A DNA stretch of 64,000 bases from an uncultured Clostridia bacterium (GTDB lineage Bacteria > Bacillota > Clostridia > Christensenellales > Borkfalkiaceae): positions 62,001 through 126,000 of the forward strand of contig CANQWX010000001.1 of assembly GCA_947627665.1 (NCBI GenBank). The letters run 5' to 3'. A program made the position numbers and the translations under genes. This document shows positions 37,694 to 46,956 of this stretch, one piece after another. Under the pieces are notes generated by a model that saw only the letters and a list, made by a program, of their open reading frames with translations, did no database searches and was not told the DNA's origin. Position 1 is the first letter of the stretch; each line of letters opens with the position of its first letter.

Positions 37694-38455
37694 ATGAAAC
37701 AGCTGTCCGTTCTCGTACTGGAAAGCAACACAAGTTTTGCGGAAGAACTAAAGACGGCGCTCGCTGCGCGCGACGGGATACGGGTCTGCGGCGTGACGGA
37801 CGACGGGGAGGCGGGCATGGAGCTGATCCGCACGCAGAATCCCGCCGTCGCGGTGGTCAGCCTGCTGCTGCGGAATTCGGACGGATTTTATGTGATGGAG
37901 ACCGCCAAAAAAGAGGGGAAGCGGACGGAGTTCATCGTGCTGGGCAATTTTGCCGACGATAAGATCATCGACCGCGCCATCTCGCTGGGTGCGCGCTATT
38001 ACCTGATGAAGCCCGTTTCGGCGGACGTGGTGGCGGACCGCGTGTCGGAGATGGGCGGCGATACGACGCCCGCCGTGCGGGAGACCGTGGAGCGCCGCCG
38101 CGCGGGTTCTCTCGACGAGCGCATCTCGGGCATCTTCATCTCCATCGGCATCCCGCCCCACATCAAGGGTTACAGCTATCTCAGGGAGGGCATCAAGATG
38201 GCGGTCGCCGACCCGCACGTCATCAACAACGTCACCAAGGGGCTGTATCCCGTCATCGGGGAGAAGTTCGGCACCACCGCGAGCAAGGTGGAGCGCGCCA
38301 TCCGCCATGCCATCGAGGTGGCATGGAACAGGGGCCGCATCGACGCGGTGAACGCCATTTTCGGCGCGCGCGTCTACCTCGGCACCGACAAGCCGACGAA
38401 CAGCGAATTCATCGCCCTCGTGGCGGACAAACTTCTGCTCGAGAGCATGGTTTGA
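37694..38455 (+). CDS. spo0A: Spo0A homologue with a degenerate receiver domain
   Basis: The 253-residue protein matches Spo0A along its length. The C-terminal DNA-binding domain is well conserved: GIPPHIKGYSYLREGI, TTASKVERAIRHAIEVAW recognition region and KPTNSEFIALVADKL. The receiver is not. At positions that align residue for residue with Bacillus subtilis Spo0A, D10 is Glu, D11 is Ser, the phosphoacceptor D56 is Ser (codon AGC at 37859-37861) and T84 is Gly; only K106 remains. It therefore probably cannot be activated by the normal phosphorelay and may act constitutively or through another signal. Whether this organism sporulates cannot be told from the window. The gene stands alone with its own promoter. 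Confidence 0.9.
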   Translation: MKQLSVLVLESNTSFAEELKTALAARDGIRVCGVTDDGEAGMELIRTQNPAVAVVSLLLRNSDGFYVMETAKKEGKRTEFIVLGNFADDKIIDRAISLGARYYLMKPVSADVVADRVSEMGGDTTPAVRETVERRRAGSLDERISGIFISIGIPPHIKGYSYLREGIKMAVADPHVINNVTKGLYPVIGEKFGTTASKVERAIRHAIEVAWNRGRIDAVNAIFGARVYLGTDKPTNSEFIALVADKLLLESMV

Positions 38456-38564
38456 CCGCGAAAGGGGACGGGCGCCGCCGCATGCGTTGCATGCGGCGGC
38501 GCCCTTTTTTGGCGTTCCCGCGGAAAAAAATCGGGACGGAACGCAAAATTCTCCCCTTATATTG

Positions 38565-38593
38565 TTGAAAAATCGGGACGAAAATGTTATAAT
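38565..38593 (+). promoter_or_regulatory. Promoter of the ftsK-recA operon
   Basis: TTGAAA (38565-38570), 17-bp spacer, consensus TATAAT (38588-38593), about 52 nt before the TTG start of the translocase gene. Confidence 0.8.
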
Positions 38594-38645
38594 GTACCGT
38601 GAGAAATCATCGCCCCCCTCGTCTTGGGGGAGAAGGAGAGATATT

Positions 38646-41600
38646 TTGAACGGTTACGGTCGCGGAGAGGACCGCCCCGCCAAGGAGAAGGCGTCCTCCG
38701 TTATCACGAGAGAAACATTCGGCATGACGCTTTTGCTGTTTTCGGTCGTCCTGCTCTTTATATCCGCACTCGGCTCCTATATGCTCGGGGAGATCGGGGT
38801 CGCCATCAACGCCTTTCTCTTGGGCGTGTTCGGCTTCTTCCTCTATCCCTTCCTGCTCTTCTGCGTCGGGCTTTCCCTGCGCATGATCACGGGGAAAAAG
38901 GTCTTTGCGGGCAAGCGCGTGCTGCTCACGATGGCGGTGGTCGCTTCCGTCTTTTTGGTCGTGCACCTTGCAACGAGCGCCCGCTTTACGGGCAACGGCT
39001 TCGGCGGGTATCTCGGCGGCTGCTGGAACGCCGCTGCGGCCTCCGCCGCGGAAGCCACGGGGGGCGGCGTCCTCTTCGGCGTCATCGTCTATCCCGTGCA
39101 AGCACTGCTCTCGCAGGTCGGCGCCTATCTCGTGTTCTCCCTGCTCATCGCGCTCACCGTGTTCTTCTTTTTGTGGACGACTCCGCTCAAGGACAAGCTC
39201 AAGCATTCCCGCGCGCCCAAGGCGCAGACGGTGGAAAAGGCCGCTCCCGCGCCCGTCCGCGGGCAAGAGGAGGGACCCCGCATGCCGCAGGGCGAAGACC
39301 GTCCGCGCCCGTCCGCACCCGGGAAACAGCCGCAGCAGCCCGCTTACGGGCAGTACGCGCAGCCGCAGCAGCCTGCTTACGGACAGTACGCGCAGCCGCA
39401 ACAGCCCGCTTACGGGCAGTACCAACAGCCGCAACAGCCCGCTTACGGGCAATACCAACAGCCGCAACAGCCTGCCTACGGGCAGTATACGCAGCCGCAG
39501 CAGCCCGCTTACGGGCAATACCAGCCGCAGCAGGGGAGGGCGGGGGCATACAACGCGCCCTACATGGACAATTTCGATCGCTACACCCCGCAGATGCCGC
39601 AGACGGCGCCCGTCGATCCCATGGACATCCTCTATGGCGATCCCGCCTCCAACTACCGCAACAATCCCATCTTCGACAAGGACTCCCGCTACAACACCCT
39701 GCGCCGCAGGAGCAGCGTGGAACCCGAGGATTCCCCTGTGCGCGCCAACCCGCGGGAGATCCCCTCGAGCTTTGTGCCTTCGCCCGACCGTTCCCGCGCG
39801 GGCTATTCCGAACGGTATGCCGCCGCGGCGGAGACGCCCCGTCCCGCCATGCCCCGCAAGGTGGTGGAACAGCGCGCCGAATCGCCCGCATCCGACCTCA
39901 ACTATTCCTTCAAACCTTACTATAAGGCGCCCGACTCCCCCGACGTGCAGGAGGCGCACGGCTTTTACGAAAACGACGTGCCCTTCGAGGAGGAATTTTC
40001 CTCCGCGCCCAACGTCGACGACGAGCCTGTCCGCACCGCGCCCGAATTGAGAAGAGCCAGCCCCGAGCCTTGCCCCGAGCCTGTGAAGAGCGAGCCGCGC
40101 GCAGAGCTTTTCCCGCGGGCGGAGGAACCCGTTTCCGCAGGCGCGCAGGACAGCCGTCGCACCGTCGGCTCCGACCGTGGATTCGGCTTCGGCAGCGACC
40201 GCAGCGGCGACCTCGGATTTACGAGCGACCGCGACCGCAGCGGCGACCTCGGATTTACAAGCGACCGCGACCGCAGCGGCGACCTCGGATTTACAAGCGA
40301 CCGCGACCGCAGCAGCGACCTTGGATTTACAAGCGACCGCGACCGTGGCGGCGATCTTGGGTTTACAAGCGACCGCGACCGTGGCGGCGACCTTGGATTT
40401 ACGAGCGACCGTGACCGCAGCAGCGATCTTGGTTTCGGCGGTGACCGCGACCGTGGCAGCGATCTCGGATTTACGAGCGACCGCGACCGCAGCGGTGATC
40501 TTGGGTTTACGAGCGACCGCGACCGTGGCGGCGACCTCGGGTTTACAAGCGACCGCGACCGCAGCGGTGATCTCGGATTTACGAGCGACCGCGACCGTGG
40601 CGGCGACCTCGGTTTCGGCGGCGACCGCGATCCCGGCAGGGAGGAGTTCGGCAGCCGCGCCGCGGAGGGGCTTTCCCGCGCCGATCTTTTCGACGACGAC
40701 GAACCCGAGACGGAACCCGATCTGCCCGCTATGCCCCGCACGCCCATGCGCCCCGTGCGCGAGGAAACGCACCCCGTTCCCCCGACGCCCGCGCCCAAGC
40801 CGCAGAAGCATATCTACCGCCCTTACCAGCGTCCCTCCCTCTCCATCTTCCACCAATACGACGAGAGCGTCACGGTCGACAGAGAGGAGATCGAACAGAA
40901 TTCACAGACGATCATCGATACGCTGGCGGGATTCCGTATGGATGTGGAAGTCATGCGGGTCGCGGTCGGACCTTCGGTCACGCGGTACGACATCAACATT
41001 CCCAAAAATATCTCCGTGGGAATGGTCACAAAAAAGGACGACGACGTCGCCATGCGTCTGCATGCGCGCGACGGCGTGAATATGTATTCCAACAACGAGT
41101 CGGGCTTCATCTCCATCGAGGTGCCCAACAAGAACCGCGCGATCGTGGGCGTGCGCTCCATTTTGCAGTCGGAGGAGTACCTCAAAGAGAAACCGGGCGC
41201 GCTGATGTTCGCCATCGGCAAGGACCTCGAGGGCAGATGCGTCTGCGGCAACATCACCAAGATGAAGCACATTCTCGTCGCGGGCGCCACCGGCTCGGGC
41301 AAGTCGGTGTGCCTCAACGCCATGCTGATCAGCCTCTTGTGCAAGTATTCCCCCGAGGATCTGCGCATCATCCTCATCGACCCCAAGAAGGTGGAATTCA
41401 CCATCTACGACGGGCTGCCCCACCTCATGATCAACGAGATCATCGCCGACGCGCAGAAGGCGGTCACCGCCCTCAACTGGGCGATCAAGGAGATGGAGCG
41501 GCGGTACGAGCTGTTCGAGCAAAAGACCCGCTCGGGCGTGGTGGTGCGCGAGCTGGACGAATACAACCGCCACCTGAATGAGGACGAGCAGAAACTGCCC

Positions 41601-42290
41601 AAGATCGTCATCGTCGTGGACGAGCTTGCCGATCTCATGGCGGTCGCCAAGAAGGACATCGAAGAGCGCATCCAGCGGCTCACGCAGAAGGCGAGGGCGG
41701 CGGGCATCCATCTCGTCATCGCCACCCAGCGTCCCTCGGTGGACGTCATCACGGGCGTCATCAAGGGCAATCTGCCCACCCGTATGGCGTTCCGCGTCAT
41801 ACAGGAAGTGGACAGCCGCACGATCCTCGACGAGTCGGGCGCGCAAAAACTGCTCGGCAACGGCGATATGCTCTACCGCACCGAGGGCATGTTCAACTGC
41901 CTGCGCGTGCAGGGCGCCTTTTTGAGTTCGGAAGAGGTGCAGGCGGTGCTCACCGAGATCAAGGCGAACAACGAGGCCTATTTCGATCCCGCCGTGGCGG
42001 ACTTTATCAACAACACCCAGTCGGGAGGGGAGGACGGCGACGCGGAAGGCATGGAGGACGGCGAAGCCAACACCGAATATATCCGCGCCCTCGGCATGGT
42101 CGTGAAATTGGGACAGGCCTCCATCTCCCTCATCCAGCGCAAGTGCTCCATCGGCTACAACCATGCGGGCAAGATCATCGAATGGATGGAGCTTATGGGC
42201 TATATCTCGCCCTTCGACGGCAAGGCCAAGGCGAGAACGGTGCTCCTCACCAAGGAGGAATATGAAAGCAAGTACGGGCCTCTCGACTGA
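38646..42290 (+). CDS. FtsK/SpoIIIE-family DNA translocase with long repetitive linker
   Basis: The 1214-residue protein has about four N-terminal membrane spans (20-180), a low-complexity linker of about 500 residues, then the FtsK motor. The motor has the alpha domain (from about 735), Walker A GATGSGKS (880-887, K886), Walker B IVIVVDELADLM and a C-terminal winged-helix gamma domain (SISLIQRKCSIGYNHAGKIIEWME). It pumps chromosomal DNA through the division or sporulation septum. The linker holds six PAYGQY-type units and about twelve SDRDRSGDLGFT-type units. Translation most likely starts at the TTG with AAGGAGAG upstream; the in-frame ATG at 38592 overlaps the -10 element. The typical SpoIIIE is about 800 residues, so the excess is the linker. 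Confidence 0.92.
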   Translation: MNGYGRGEDRPAKEKASSVITRETFGMTLLLFSVVLLFISALGSYMLGEIGVAINAFLLGVFGFFLYPFLLFCVGLSLRMITGKKVFAGKRVLLTMAVVASVFLVVHLATSARFTGNGFGGYLGGCWNAAAASAAEATGGGVLFGVIVYPVQALLSQVGAYLVFSLLIALTVFFFLWTTPLKDKLKHSRAPKAQTVEKAAPAPVRGQEEGPRMPQGEDRPRPSAPGKQPQQPAYGQYAQPQQPAYGQYAQPQQPAYGQYQQPQQPAYGQYQQPQQPAYGQYTQPQQPAYGQYQPQQGRAGAYNAPYMDNFDRYTPQMPQTAPVDPMDILYGDPASNYRNNPIFDKDSRYNTLRRRSSVEPEDSPVRANPREIPSSFVPSPDRSRAGYSERYAAAAETPRPAMPRKVVEQRAESPASDLNYSFKPYYKAPDSPDVQEAHGFYENDVPFEEEFSSAPNVDDEPVRTAPELRRASPEPCPEPVKSEPRAELFPRAEEPVSAGAQDSRRTVGSDRGFGFGSDRSGDLGFTSDRDRSGDLGFTSDRDRSGDLGFTSDRDRSSDLGFTSDRDRGGDLGFTSDRDRGGDLGFTSDRDRSSDLGFGGDRDRGSDLGFTSDRDRSGDLGFTSDRDRGGDLGFTSDRDRSGDLGFTSDRDRGGDLGFGGDRDPGREEFGSRAAEGLSRADLFDDDEPETEPDLPAMPRTPMRPVREETHPVPPTPAPKPQKHIYRPYQRPSLSIFHQYDESVTVDREEIEQNSQTIIDTLAGFRMDVEVMRVAVGPSVTRYDINIPKNISVGMVTKKDDDVAMRLHARDGVNMYSNNESGFISIEVPNKNRAIVGVRSILQSEEYLKEKPGALMFAIGKDLEGRCVCGNITKMKHILVAGATGSGKSVCLNAMLISLLCKYSPEDLRIILIDPKKVEFTIYDGLPHLMINEIIADAQKAVTALNWAIKEMERRYELFEQKTRSGVVVRELDEYNRHLNEDEQKLPKIVIVVDELADLMAVAKKDIEERIQRLTQKARAAGIHLVIATQRPSVDVITGVIKGNLPTRMAFRVIQEVDSRTILDESGAQKLLGNGDMLYRTEGMFNCLRVQGAFLSSEEVQAVLTEIKANNEAYFDPAVADFINNTQSGGEDGDAEGMEDGEANTEYIRALGMVVKLGQASISLIQRKCSIGYNHAGKIIEWMELMGYISPFDGKAKARTVLLTKEEYESKYGPLD
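39339..39521 (+). repeat. 33-bp minisatellite in the translocase gene (PAYGQY units)
   Basis: Six tandem units encode PAYGQYxQPQQ or close variants. All units keep the reading frame and show mostly synonymous differences (CAG/CAA, CCC/CCT). Confidence 0.85.
40191..40635 (+). repeat. 36-bp minisatellite in the translocase gene (SDRDRSGDLGFT units)
   Basis: About twelve tandem 12-residue units of the form SDRDR(S/G)(G/S)DLGF(T/G). The Asp/Arg alternation makes a mixed-charge, disordered linker directly before the motor. Units differ by single bases, indicating recent expansion. Confidence 0.88.
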
Positions 42291-42294
42291 CGGG

Positions 42295-43611
42295 ATGAAG
42301 AACAAGACTTTTTCCATGGTCACGCTCGGGTGCGACAAGAACCGTGTGGACGGGGAGCGCCTGCTCGGCGAGATCGCGCGGCGCGGCTTCCGCGTCACCA
42401 ATGATCCCGCCGAAGCAGAGATCGTCATCGTCAACACCTGCGCCTTCCTCAACGCGGCGCGGGAGGAGTCGGTGGAAGCGATCTTTTCCGCCGACCGCCT
42501 GCGCAGGACGGGCAAGCTCGAAAAGCTCGTCGTCGCGGGCTGTCTGCCCGAAAAATATGCCGCGGAGCTGAAAAAGTCCCTGCCCGAAGCGGACGTGCTG
42601 CTCGGCGTCAAGGACGCCTCCGCCCTCTTCCCCGCCCTCGAGGCCTCCTACCGCGGGGAGGGACAGGTCGACGCCGTGGGAAAGGGGACGGGGGAGCGCA
42701 CGCAGCGGCTGGTTTCCACCGCGCCCCACGTCAAATACCTCAAGATCGCGGACGGCTGCTTCAACCGCTGCACCTATTGCCTCATTCCCAAGATCCGCGG
42801 CAGGTACGTTTCCTATCCTATGGAAGAACTCGTGGAGGAGGCGCGCTCGCTCGGGGAAACGCAGGAGCTGATCCTCGTCGCGCAGGACGTGACGCGCTAC
42901 GGCGAGGACGGCGGGGAAAATAAGCTCGTGCCCCTGCTCAAAGCGCTCTCCGCCCTCGGCAATATCCGCCATATCCGCCTTTTGTACTGCTATCCCGAGG
43001 CGATCACGGACGAACTCATCGCCGAGATCGGGGACGAACCAAAGATCTTAAAATATCTCGACATTCCGCTCCAACACTGCGAGGACCGCATCCTGCGCCT
43101 CATGGGGCGGCGTTCGCGGAAGGAGGAGATCGTGGCCCTCCTTCAAAAACTGCGCCAAAGGATCGGCGGGATCGCGCTCCGCACGACGTTCATCACGGGC
43201 TTTCCCTCGGAAACGGAGGAGGAGCACCGCGCGCTGTTGCGCTTTCTGGAAGAGGCGCGCTTCGAAAACTGCGGCTTCTTCGCCTACTCGCGCGAACCCG
43301 AAACGCCCGCCTACCGCATGGAGGGGCAGGTGCATCCCTCCACCAAGAAGAGGCGGCTGAAAGAACTTTACGCGGCGCAGGCGCAAATTTCCGCCGAAAA
43401 ACTCACACAATGGGTGGGAAAGACGTTGCCCGTCCTCGTGGACGGCTGCGACAAGACGGGCTATGCCGGCAGAGCCGCGTTTCAGGCGCCCGAGATCGAC
43501 GGAAACGTCTTTTTCGCTTCCCCGCGGCGGAAACTTGAATGCGGGGAGATCGTTCCCGTCAAGATAACCGCCGCCCAAACGTACGATCTCAGCGGCACCG
43601 TGGAGGAATAG
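42295..43611 (+). CDS. rimO: Ribosomal protein S12 methylthiotransferase RimO
   Basis: The 438-residue protein has the N-terminal MTTase domain with three cluster-binding cysteines (C13 in TLGCDKN, C49 in NTCAF, C83 in AGCLPEKY), a radical-SAM domain with C155-x3-C159-x2-C162, and a C-terminal TRAM domain. It adds a methylthio group to an Asp of ribosomal protein S12. It starts 4 nt after the translocase stop with little ribosome binding site of its own, suggesting coupling. An ATG at 42262 inside ftsK is preceded by AAGGAGG but would add 11 unrelated residues. Confidence 0.9.
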   Translation: MKNKTFSMVTLGCDKNRVDGERLLGEIARRGFRVTNDPAEAEIVIVNTCAFLNAAREESVEAIFSADRLRRTGKLEKLVVAGCLPEKYAAELKKSLPEADVLLGVKDASALFPALEASYRGEGQVDAVGKGTGERTQRLVSTAPHVKYLKIADGCFNRCTYCLIPKIRGRYVSYPMEELVEEARSLGETQELILVAQDVTRYGEDGGENKLVPLLKALSALGNIRHIRLLYCYPEAITDELIAEIGDEPKILKYLDIPLQHCEDRILRLMGRRSRKEEIVALLQKLRQRIGGIALRTTFITGFPSETEEEHRALLRFLEEARFENCGFFAYSREPETPAYRMEGQVHPSTKKRRLKELYAAQAQISAEKLTQWVGKTLPVLVDGCDKTGYAGRAAFQAPEIDGNVFFASPRRKLECGEIVPVKITAAQTYDLSGTVEE

Positions 43612-43612
43612 C

Positions 43613-44239
43613 ATGAATTTACCCAACAAGATCACTCTGACGCGCATCTTTCTCATTCCCGTGTTCGTTCTCTTTTTCTATTTAGACGTGCTTCCCTATC
43701 ACGAACTGTATGCGGCGGCCGTGTTCGCGGTCGCGGCGTGCACCGACTTTTTGGACGGCTACATCGCGCGCAAATATCACCTCGTCACCAACATGGGGAA
43801 GTTTCTCGACCCTATTGCCGATAAAGTACTCGTTTCCACGGCGTTCATCGTGCTGTTGACCCGCCCCCTCATCTTCAGCTATCACAGCTTGGCGGGCTGG
43901 GGCCTTGTTGCGGCGGGCGTCTGCGTGGCGCTCATCATGGCGCGCGAACTCATCGTCAGCGGGTTCCGCCTCGTCGCGGTGGAGAAGGGCGCCGTCATCG
44001 CTGCGGATAAGCTCGGCAAGGTCAAGACGACCGTGCAGGACGTCACGATCGTCGTCCTTCTCTGCGTCATGCCCTTCCTGAAAGAGGGCGGCTGCATCGC
44101 GGGATACGAAGAGCCGGGTGCGATCGTCGGCATGGCGCTTTTGCTGCTCGCCGCGTTGCTCACGGCGATCTCGGGCGTCCATTATATCGTAAAGAACAGA
44201 CAAGTGCTCCGCGAAGAGCCAAAAGAGGAAAAAGAATGA
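43613..44239 (+). CDS. pgsA: CDP-diacylglycerol-glycerol-3-phosphate 3-phosphatidyltransferase
   Basis: The 208-residue membrane protein has several spans and the CDP-alcohol phosphotransferase signature D(x2)DG(x2)AR(x8)G(x3)D(x3)D beginning at TDFLDGYIAR (about 43-52). It makes phosphatidylglycerolphosphate, the committed step to phosphatidylglycerol. It begins almost directly after rimO and overlaps cinA by 4 bp. Confidence 0.93.
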   Translation: MNLPNKITLTRIFLIPVFVLFFYLDVLPYHELYAAAVFAVAACTDFLDGYIARKYHLVTNMGKFLDPIADKVLVSTAFIVLLTRPLIFSYHSLAGWGLVAAGVCVALIMARELIVSGFRLVAVEKGAVIAADKLGKVKTTVQDVTIVVLLCVMPFLKEGGCIAGYEEPGAIVGMALLLLAALLTAISGVHYIVKNRQVLREEPKEEKE

Positions 44240-45309
44240 AATTTGCCGCTCTCGTGCTGCGCAATATCCGCAGTCCCGCGCGCTCCGTGGGCTATGCAGA
44301 GGTGATGGACGCCCTGCTCTCGGGCGGGGTCTGCCTCGACGAGGCGACGCTCTTGCCCTACGACGATCCCACCGCCCTGCCCAATGCCTTACAGCGGCTG
44401 CGGGGGGAGTGCGACGGCGTGTTCGTCATCTGCGACGAGGTGCTCCTGCCCGCCGTGAGGGAGGGCGTGGAGGCCGTTGCGGGCGGAAAATTCGAGGGCG
44501 ATCTTCTGCCCACGGAGGAATGCCTGTTCGCCGTCCTGCCCGCGGGCGGAGAGGGCGTGCGTTGCGCGCACCAAGAGGTGGTGCCCGCCGTGGATAAAAG
44601 GCGGGGGCAGTCCTTTTACCGCGTGGTCTTAAAGACGGTGCTCGCTCCCGCGGAGGAGGTGCTCGCCGCCGCGGAGGACGCGCTTGCCTCGGGCGCGCGC
44701 GTTTCCGTGCACACGAGCGAAGAGGGGGGCGTGGGCAGGATCGAAGTGGTCTACCGCTCCTCTACCCCCAAGGTGGAGGTAGACGAGGCGGTGCGCATTC
44801 TGGCGACCGCGCTCGACAAATACCTCTACGCCATGGAGGACGTCACGGTGGGGCAGCGGCTCTTCGAGGCGTTAAAACTGCACCGTTTGCGCATTTCCAC
44901 CGCGGAATCCTTTACGGGTGGCGGCGTGGGAGGGGAGATCGTCAAAAACCCCGGGGCGTCCGCCGTGTTCTACGAAGGGCTGAATACCTACGACAGCGGC
45001 TCCAAAAAGGAGCGGCTCGGCGTTTCGGAATACACCTTAAAACAGAAGGGCGCCGTTTCGGAGGACGCCGCTTACGAGATGGCGGCGGGGCTTCTCAAGA
45101 CGGGAAACTGCGACGTCGCCGTGGCGACTACGGGCGTGGCAGGCCCCGCCTCGGACGGCTTCGGCACCCCCGCGGGCACCTGCTTCATCGCCGTGGGCAC
45201 CCCCGAACGCGTGCGGGTGTTCGAATATCATCTGAAAGGGGACAGGGCCGCCGTCACCGCGCAGGCGGTGAATCTGGCGCTCTTCCTCGCCTATAAAGAG
45301 ATCAACTGA
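44236..45309 (+). CDS. cinA: CinA-family protein with intact amidase domain and diverged N-terminal half
   Basis: The 357-residue protein has a clear C-terminal CinA/PncC domain (about 205-357): STAESFTGGGVGGEIV, FYEGLNTYDSGSKKERLGV and ATTGVAGPASDGFGTPAG, expected to deamidate nicotinamide mononucleotide. The N-terminal half should be a MoCF-like domain, but the usual GxELLxG start and the GGLGPTxDD loop are missing; it begins MKFAALVLRNIRSPARSVGY. It is shorter than the usual 410-420 residues. ATGA overlap with pgsA and position before recA match the common Clostridia/Bacilli order. Confidence 0.82.
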   Translation: MKFAALVLRNIRSPARSVGYAEVMDALLSGGVCLDEATLLPYDDPTALPNALQRLRGECDGVFVICDEVLLPAVREGVEAVAGGKFEGDLLPTEECLFAVLPAGGEGVRCAHQEVVPAVDKRRGQSFYRVVLKTVLAPAEEVLAAAEDALASGARVSVHTSEEGGVGRIEVVYRSSTPKVEVDEAVRILATALDKYLYAMEDVTVGQRLFEALKLHRLRISTAESFTGGGVGGEIVKNPGASAVFYEGLNTYDSGSKKERLGVSEYTLKQKGAVSEDAAYEMAAGLLKTGNCDVAVATTGVAGPASDGFGTPAGTCFIAVGTPERVRVFEYHLKGDRAAVTAQAVNLALFLAYKEIN

Positions 45310-45333
45310 GAAAACGACCCAAGGAGAACAGAT

Positions 45334-46359
45334 ATGAACGAAGAAAAACTCAAAGCGCTCGACGCCGTGCTCGCGCAGATCGAGAAGCAGTACGGCAAGG
45401 GCGCCATCATGAAGCTGGGCGAAGAGGCGGGCAATACCGACATCGACGTCATCCCCACGGGCTGCCTTGCGCTCGACCTCGCCCTCGGCATCGGCGGCAT
45501 CCCCCGCGGCAGAATGGTGGAGATCTACGGCCCCGAGAGTTCGGGCAAGACGACCGTCGCCCTCCACTGCGTGGCGCAGGCGCAAAAGATGGGCGGCATT
45601 GCCGCTTTCATCGACGCCGAGCACGCCCTCGACCCCGTTTATGCCAAGCATTTGGGGGTAAACCTCGACGAGCTGTACGTTTCTCAGCCCGACACGGGGG
45701 AACAGGCGCTCGACATCGTGGACAGCCTCGTGCGCTCCTCGGCGGTGGACATCATCGTTGTGGACTCGGTGGCGGCGCTCACCCCCAAGGCGGAGATCGA
45801 GGGGGACATGGGCGATTCCCATGTGGGGCTTCAGGCGCGGCTCATGTCGCAGGCGCTCAGAAAGCTCACCGCCATCGTCAACAAGAGCAAGACGAGCGTC
45901 ATCTTCATCAACCAACTGCGCGAAAAGGTGGGCGTGATGTTCGGCAATCCCGAAGTCACCCCCGGCGGCAAGGCATTGAAGTTCTACGCCTCCGTCCGCA
46001 TCGACATCCGCAAGATCGACACGCTCAAGGATGCCGAGGGGGCGGCGGGCAACCGCACTCGCGCGAAGGTGGTCAAAAACAAGCTTGCGCCTCCCTTCCG
46101 CCAGGCGGAATTCGACGTCATGTACGGCGAGGGCGTTTCGCAGGAGGGCTGCCTCATCGACCTCGGCATCCAGTACGACATCATCAAAAAGAGCGGCGCG
46201 TGGTTCAGCTATAACGACGCGAAAGTCGCCAACGGCAGGGAGAAGATGCGGCAGTTCTTAAAGGACAATCCCGAGCTTTCCGCCGAGATCGAGGGCAAGA
46301 TCAGGGTCGCCGCGAAGGGCACTTCCGTCGATCAGGTGGTCGGCAGCGAAGAGGAATAA
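45334..46359 (+). CDS. recA: Recombinase RecA
   Basis: The 341-residue protein starts with the RecA oligomerisation helix ([20 protein letters not shown]), Walker A GPESSGKT (66-73), the VDSVAALTP Walker B, the L1/L2 DNA-binding loops ([19 protein letters not shown] and [17 protein letters not shown]) and [12 protein letters not shown]. It forms filaments on single-stranded DNA for recombination and SOS induction. It is last in the ftsK-rimO-pgsA-cinA-recA series, with an AAGGAG site; I saw no clear SOS box before it. Confidence 0.97.
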   Translation: MNEEKLKALDAVLAQIEKQYGKGAIMKLGEEAGNTDIDVIPTGCLALDLALGIGGIPRGRMVEIYGPESSGKTTVALHCVAQAQKMGGIAAFIDAEHALDPVYAKHLGVNLDELYVSQPDTGEQALDIVDSLVRSSAVDIIVVDSVAALTPKAEIEGDMGDSHVGLQARLMSQALRKLTAIVNKSKTSVIFINQLREKVGVMFGNPEVTPGGKALKFYASVRIDIRKIDTLKDAEGAAGNRTRAKVVKNKLAPPFRQAEFDVMYGEGVSQEGCLIDLGIQYDIIKKSGAWFSYNDAKVANGREKMRQFLKDNPELSAEIEGKIRVAAKGTSVDQVVGSEEE

Positions 46360-46379
46360 GAGCTTCCGCGTTTCGTTTC

Positions 46380-46945
46380 GAACAATTCTTTGCTCGCTTC
46401 CCCCCTTGTCCACCCCTTGAGAGAAGGGTGTCACGCGCTCTGCGCGCGACGGAAGGGGTGTTGCTTCGAAAAGAATTGTTCGAGGAAACCTTCCTCCTGC
46501 GTCAACCGAATGGTCCTCAAAGCCGCTCGGCATGGACAAGAAGCCGTAAGAATGCGGCAACTTGGGGCGCCCACGGCGGAAGTGAATTCCGCCTAAGGCA
46601 AGAAAATTATATTCACGAAAAATCTTTTGCCGTGAGATCGGCATTTCTTGCTGTCCCTGAAAGGGAAAGTACCCGCGTAGCGGGGGAAAGGGTTCTCGGA
46701 AAACCCCTCAGTCACTCACTACGTTCGTGACAGCTCCCCTATAGGGGCGCCAAGATTTCTTGCTGTCCCTGAAAGGGAAAGTACCCGCGTAGCGGGGGAA
46801 AGGGTTCTCGGTAAAACCCCTCAGGCTTGGCTAACGCCTCGCCAGCTCCTCTACAGGGATTTCAGAATGCGTCCCACACCAAAATGTCATTTCGACCAAG
46901 GGAGCAAAGCGACCGCGTGGAGAAATCTCTACCTTATTAAGAACA
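46380..46945. repeat. Intergenic hairpin-module repeat tract 8
   Basis: No gene seen. It includes an element of about 105 bp bounded by CGAACAATTCTTT/AAAAGAATTGTTCG inverted ends (46379-46483), two tandem copies of an approximately 110-bp 'TTTCTTGCTGTCCCTGAAAGGG' block (about 46646 and 46757) and the REP-like 'GTCATTTCGACCAAGG' unit (46886-46935), which runs right up to the nadE ribosome binding site. Confidence 0.75.
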
Positions 46946-46956
46946 GGAGAAAAAAT

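Noticed and set aside
38592-38645. Earlier ATG start for the translocase
   Set aside because: It overlaps the -10 hexamer and lacks a ribosome binding site; the TTG at 38646 has a good AAGGAG-type site.
40191-40635. CRISPR-like direct repeats
   Set aside because: The units are tandem without unique spacers and encode a regular peptide in the translocase reading frame.
38607-40856. A 749-codon open frame opposite the translocase linker
   Set aside because: It is the antisense of the SDRD/PAYGQY minisatellites and of well-supported translocase coding sequence.
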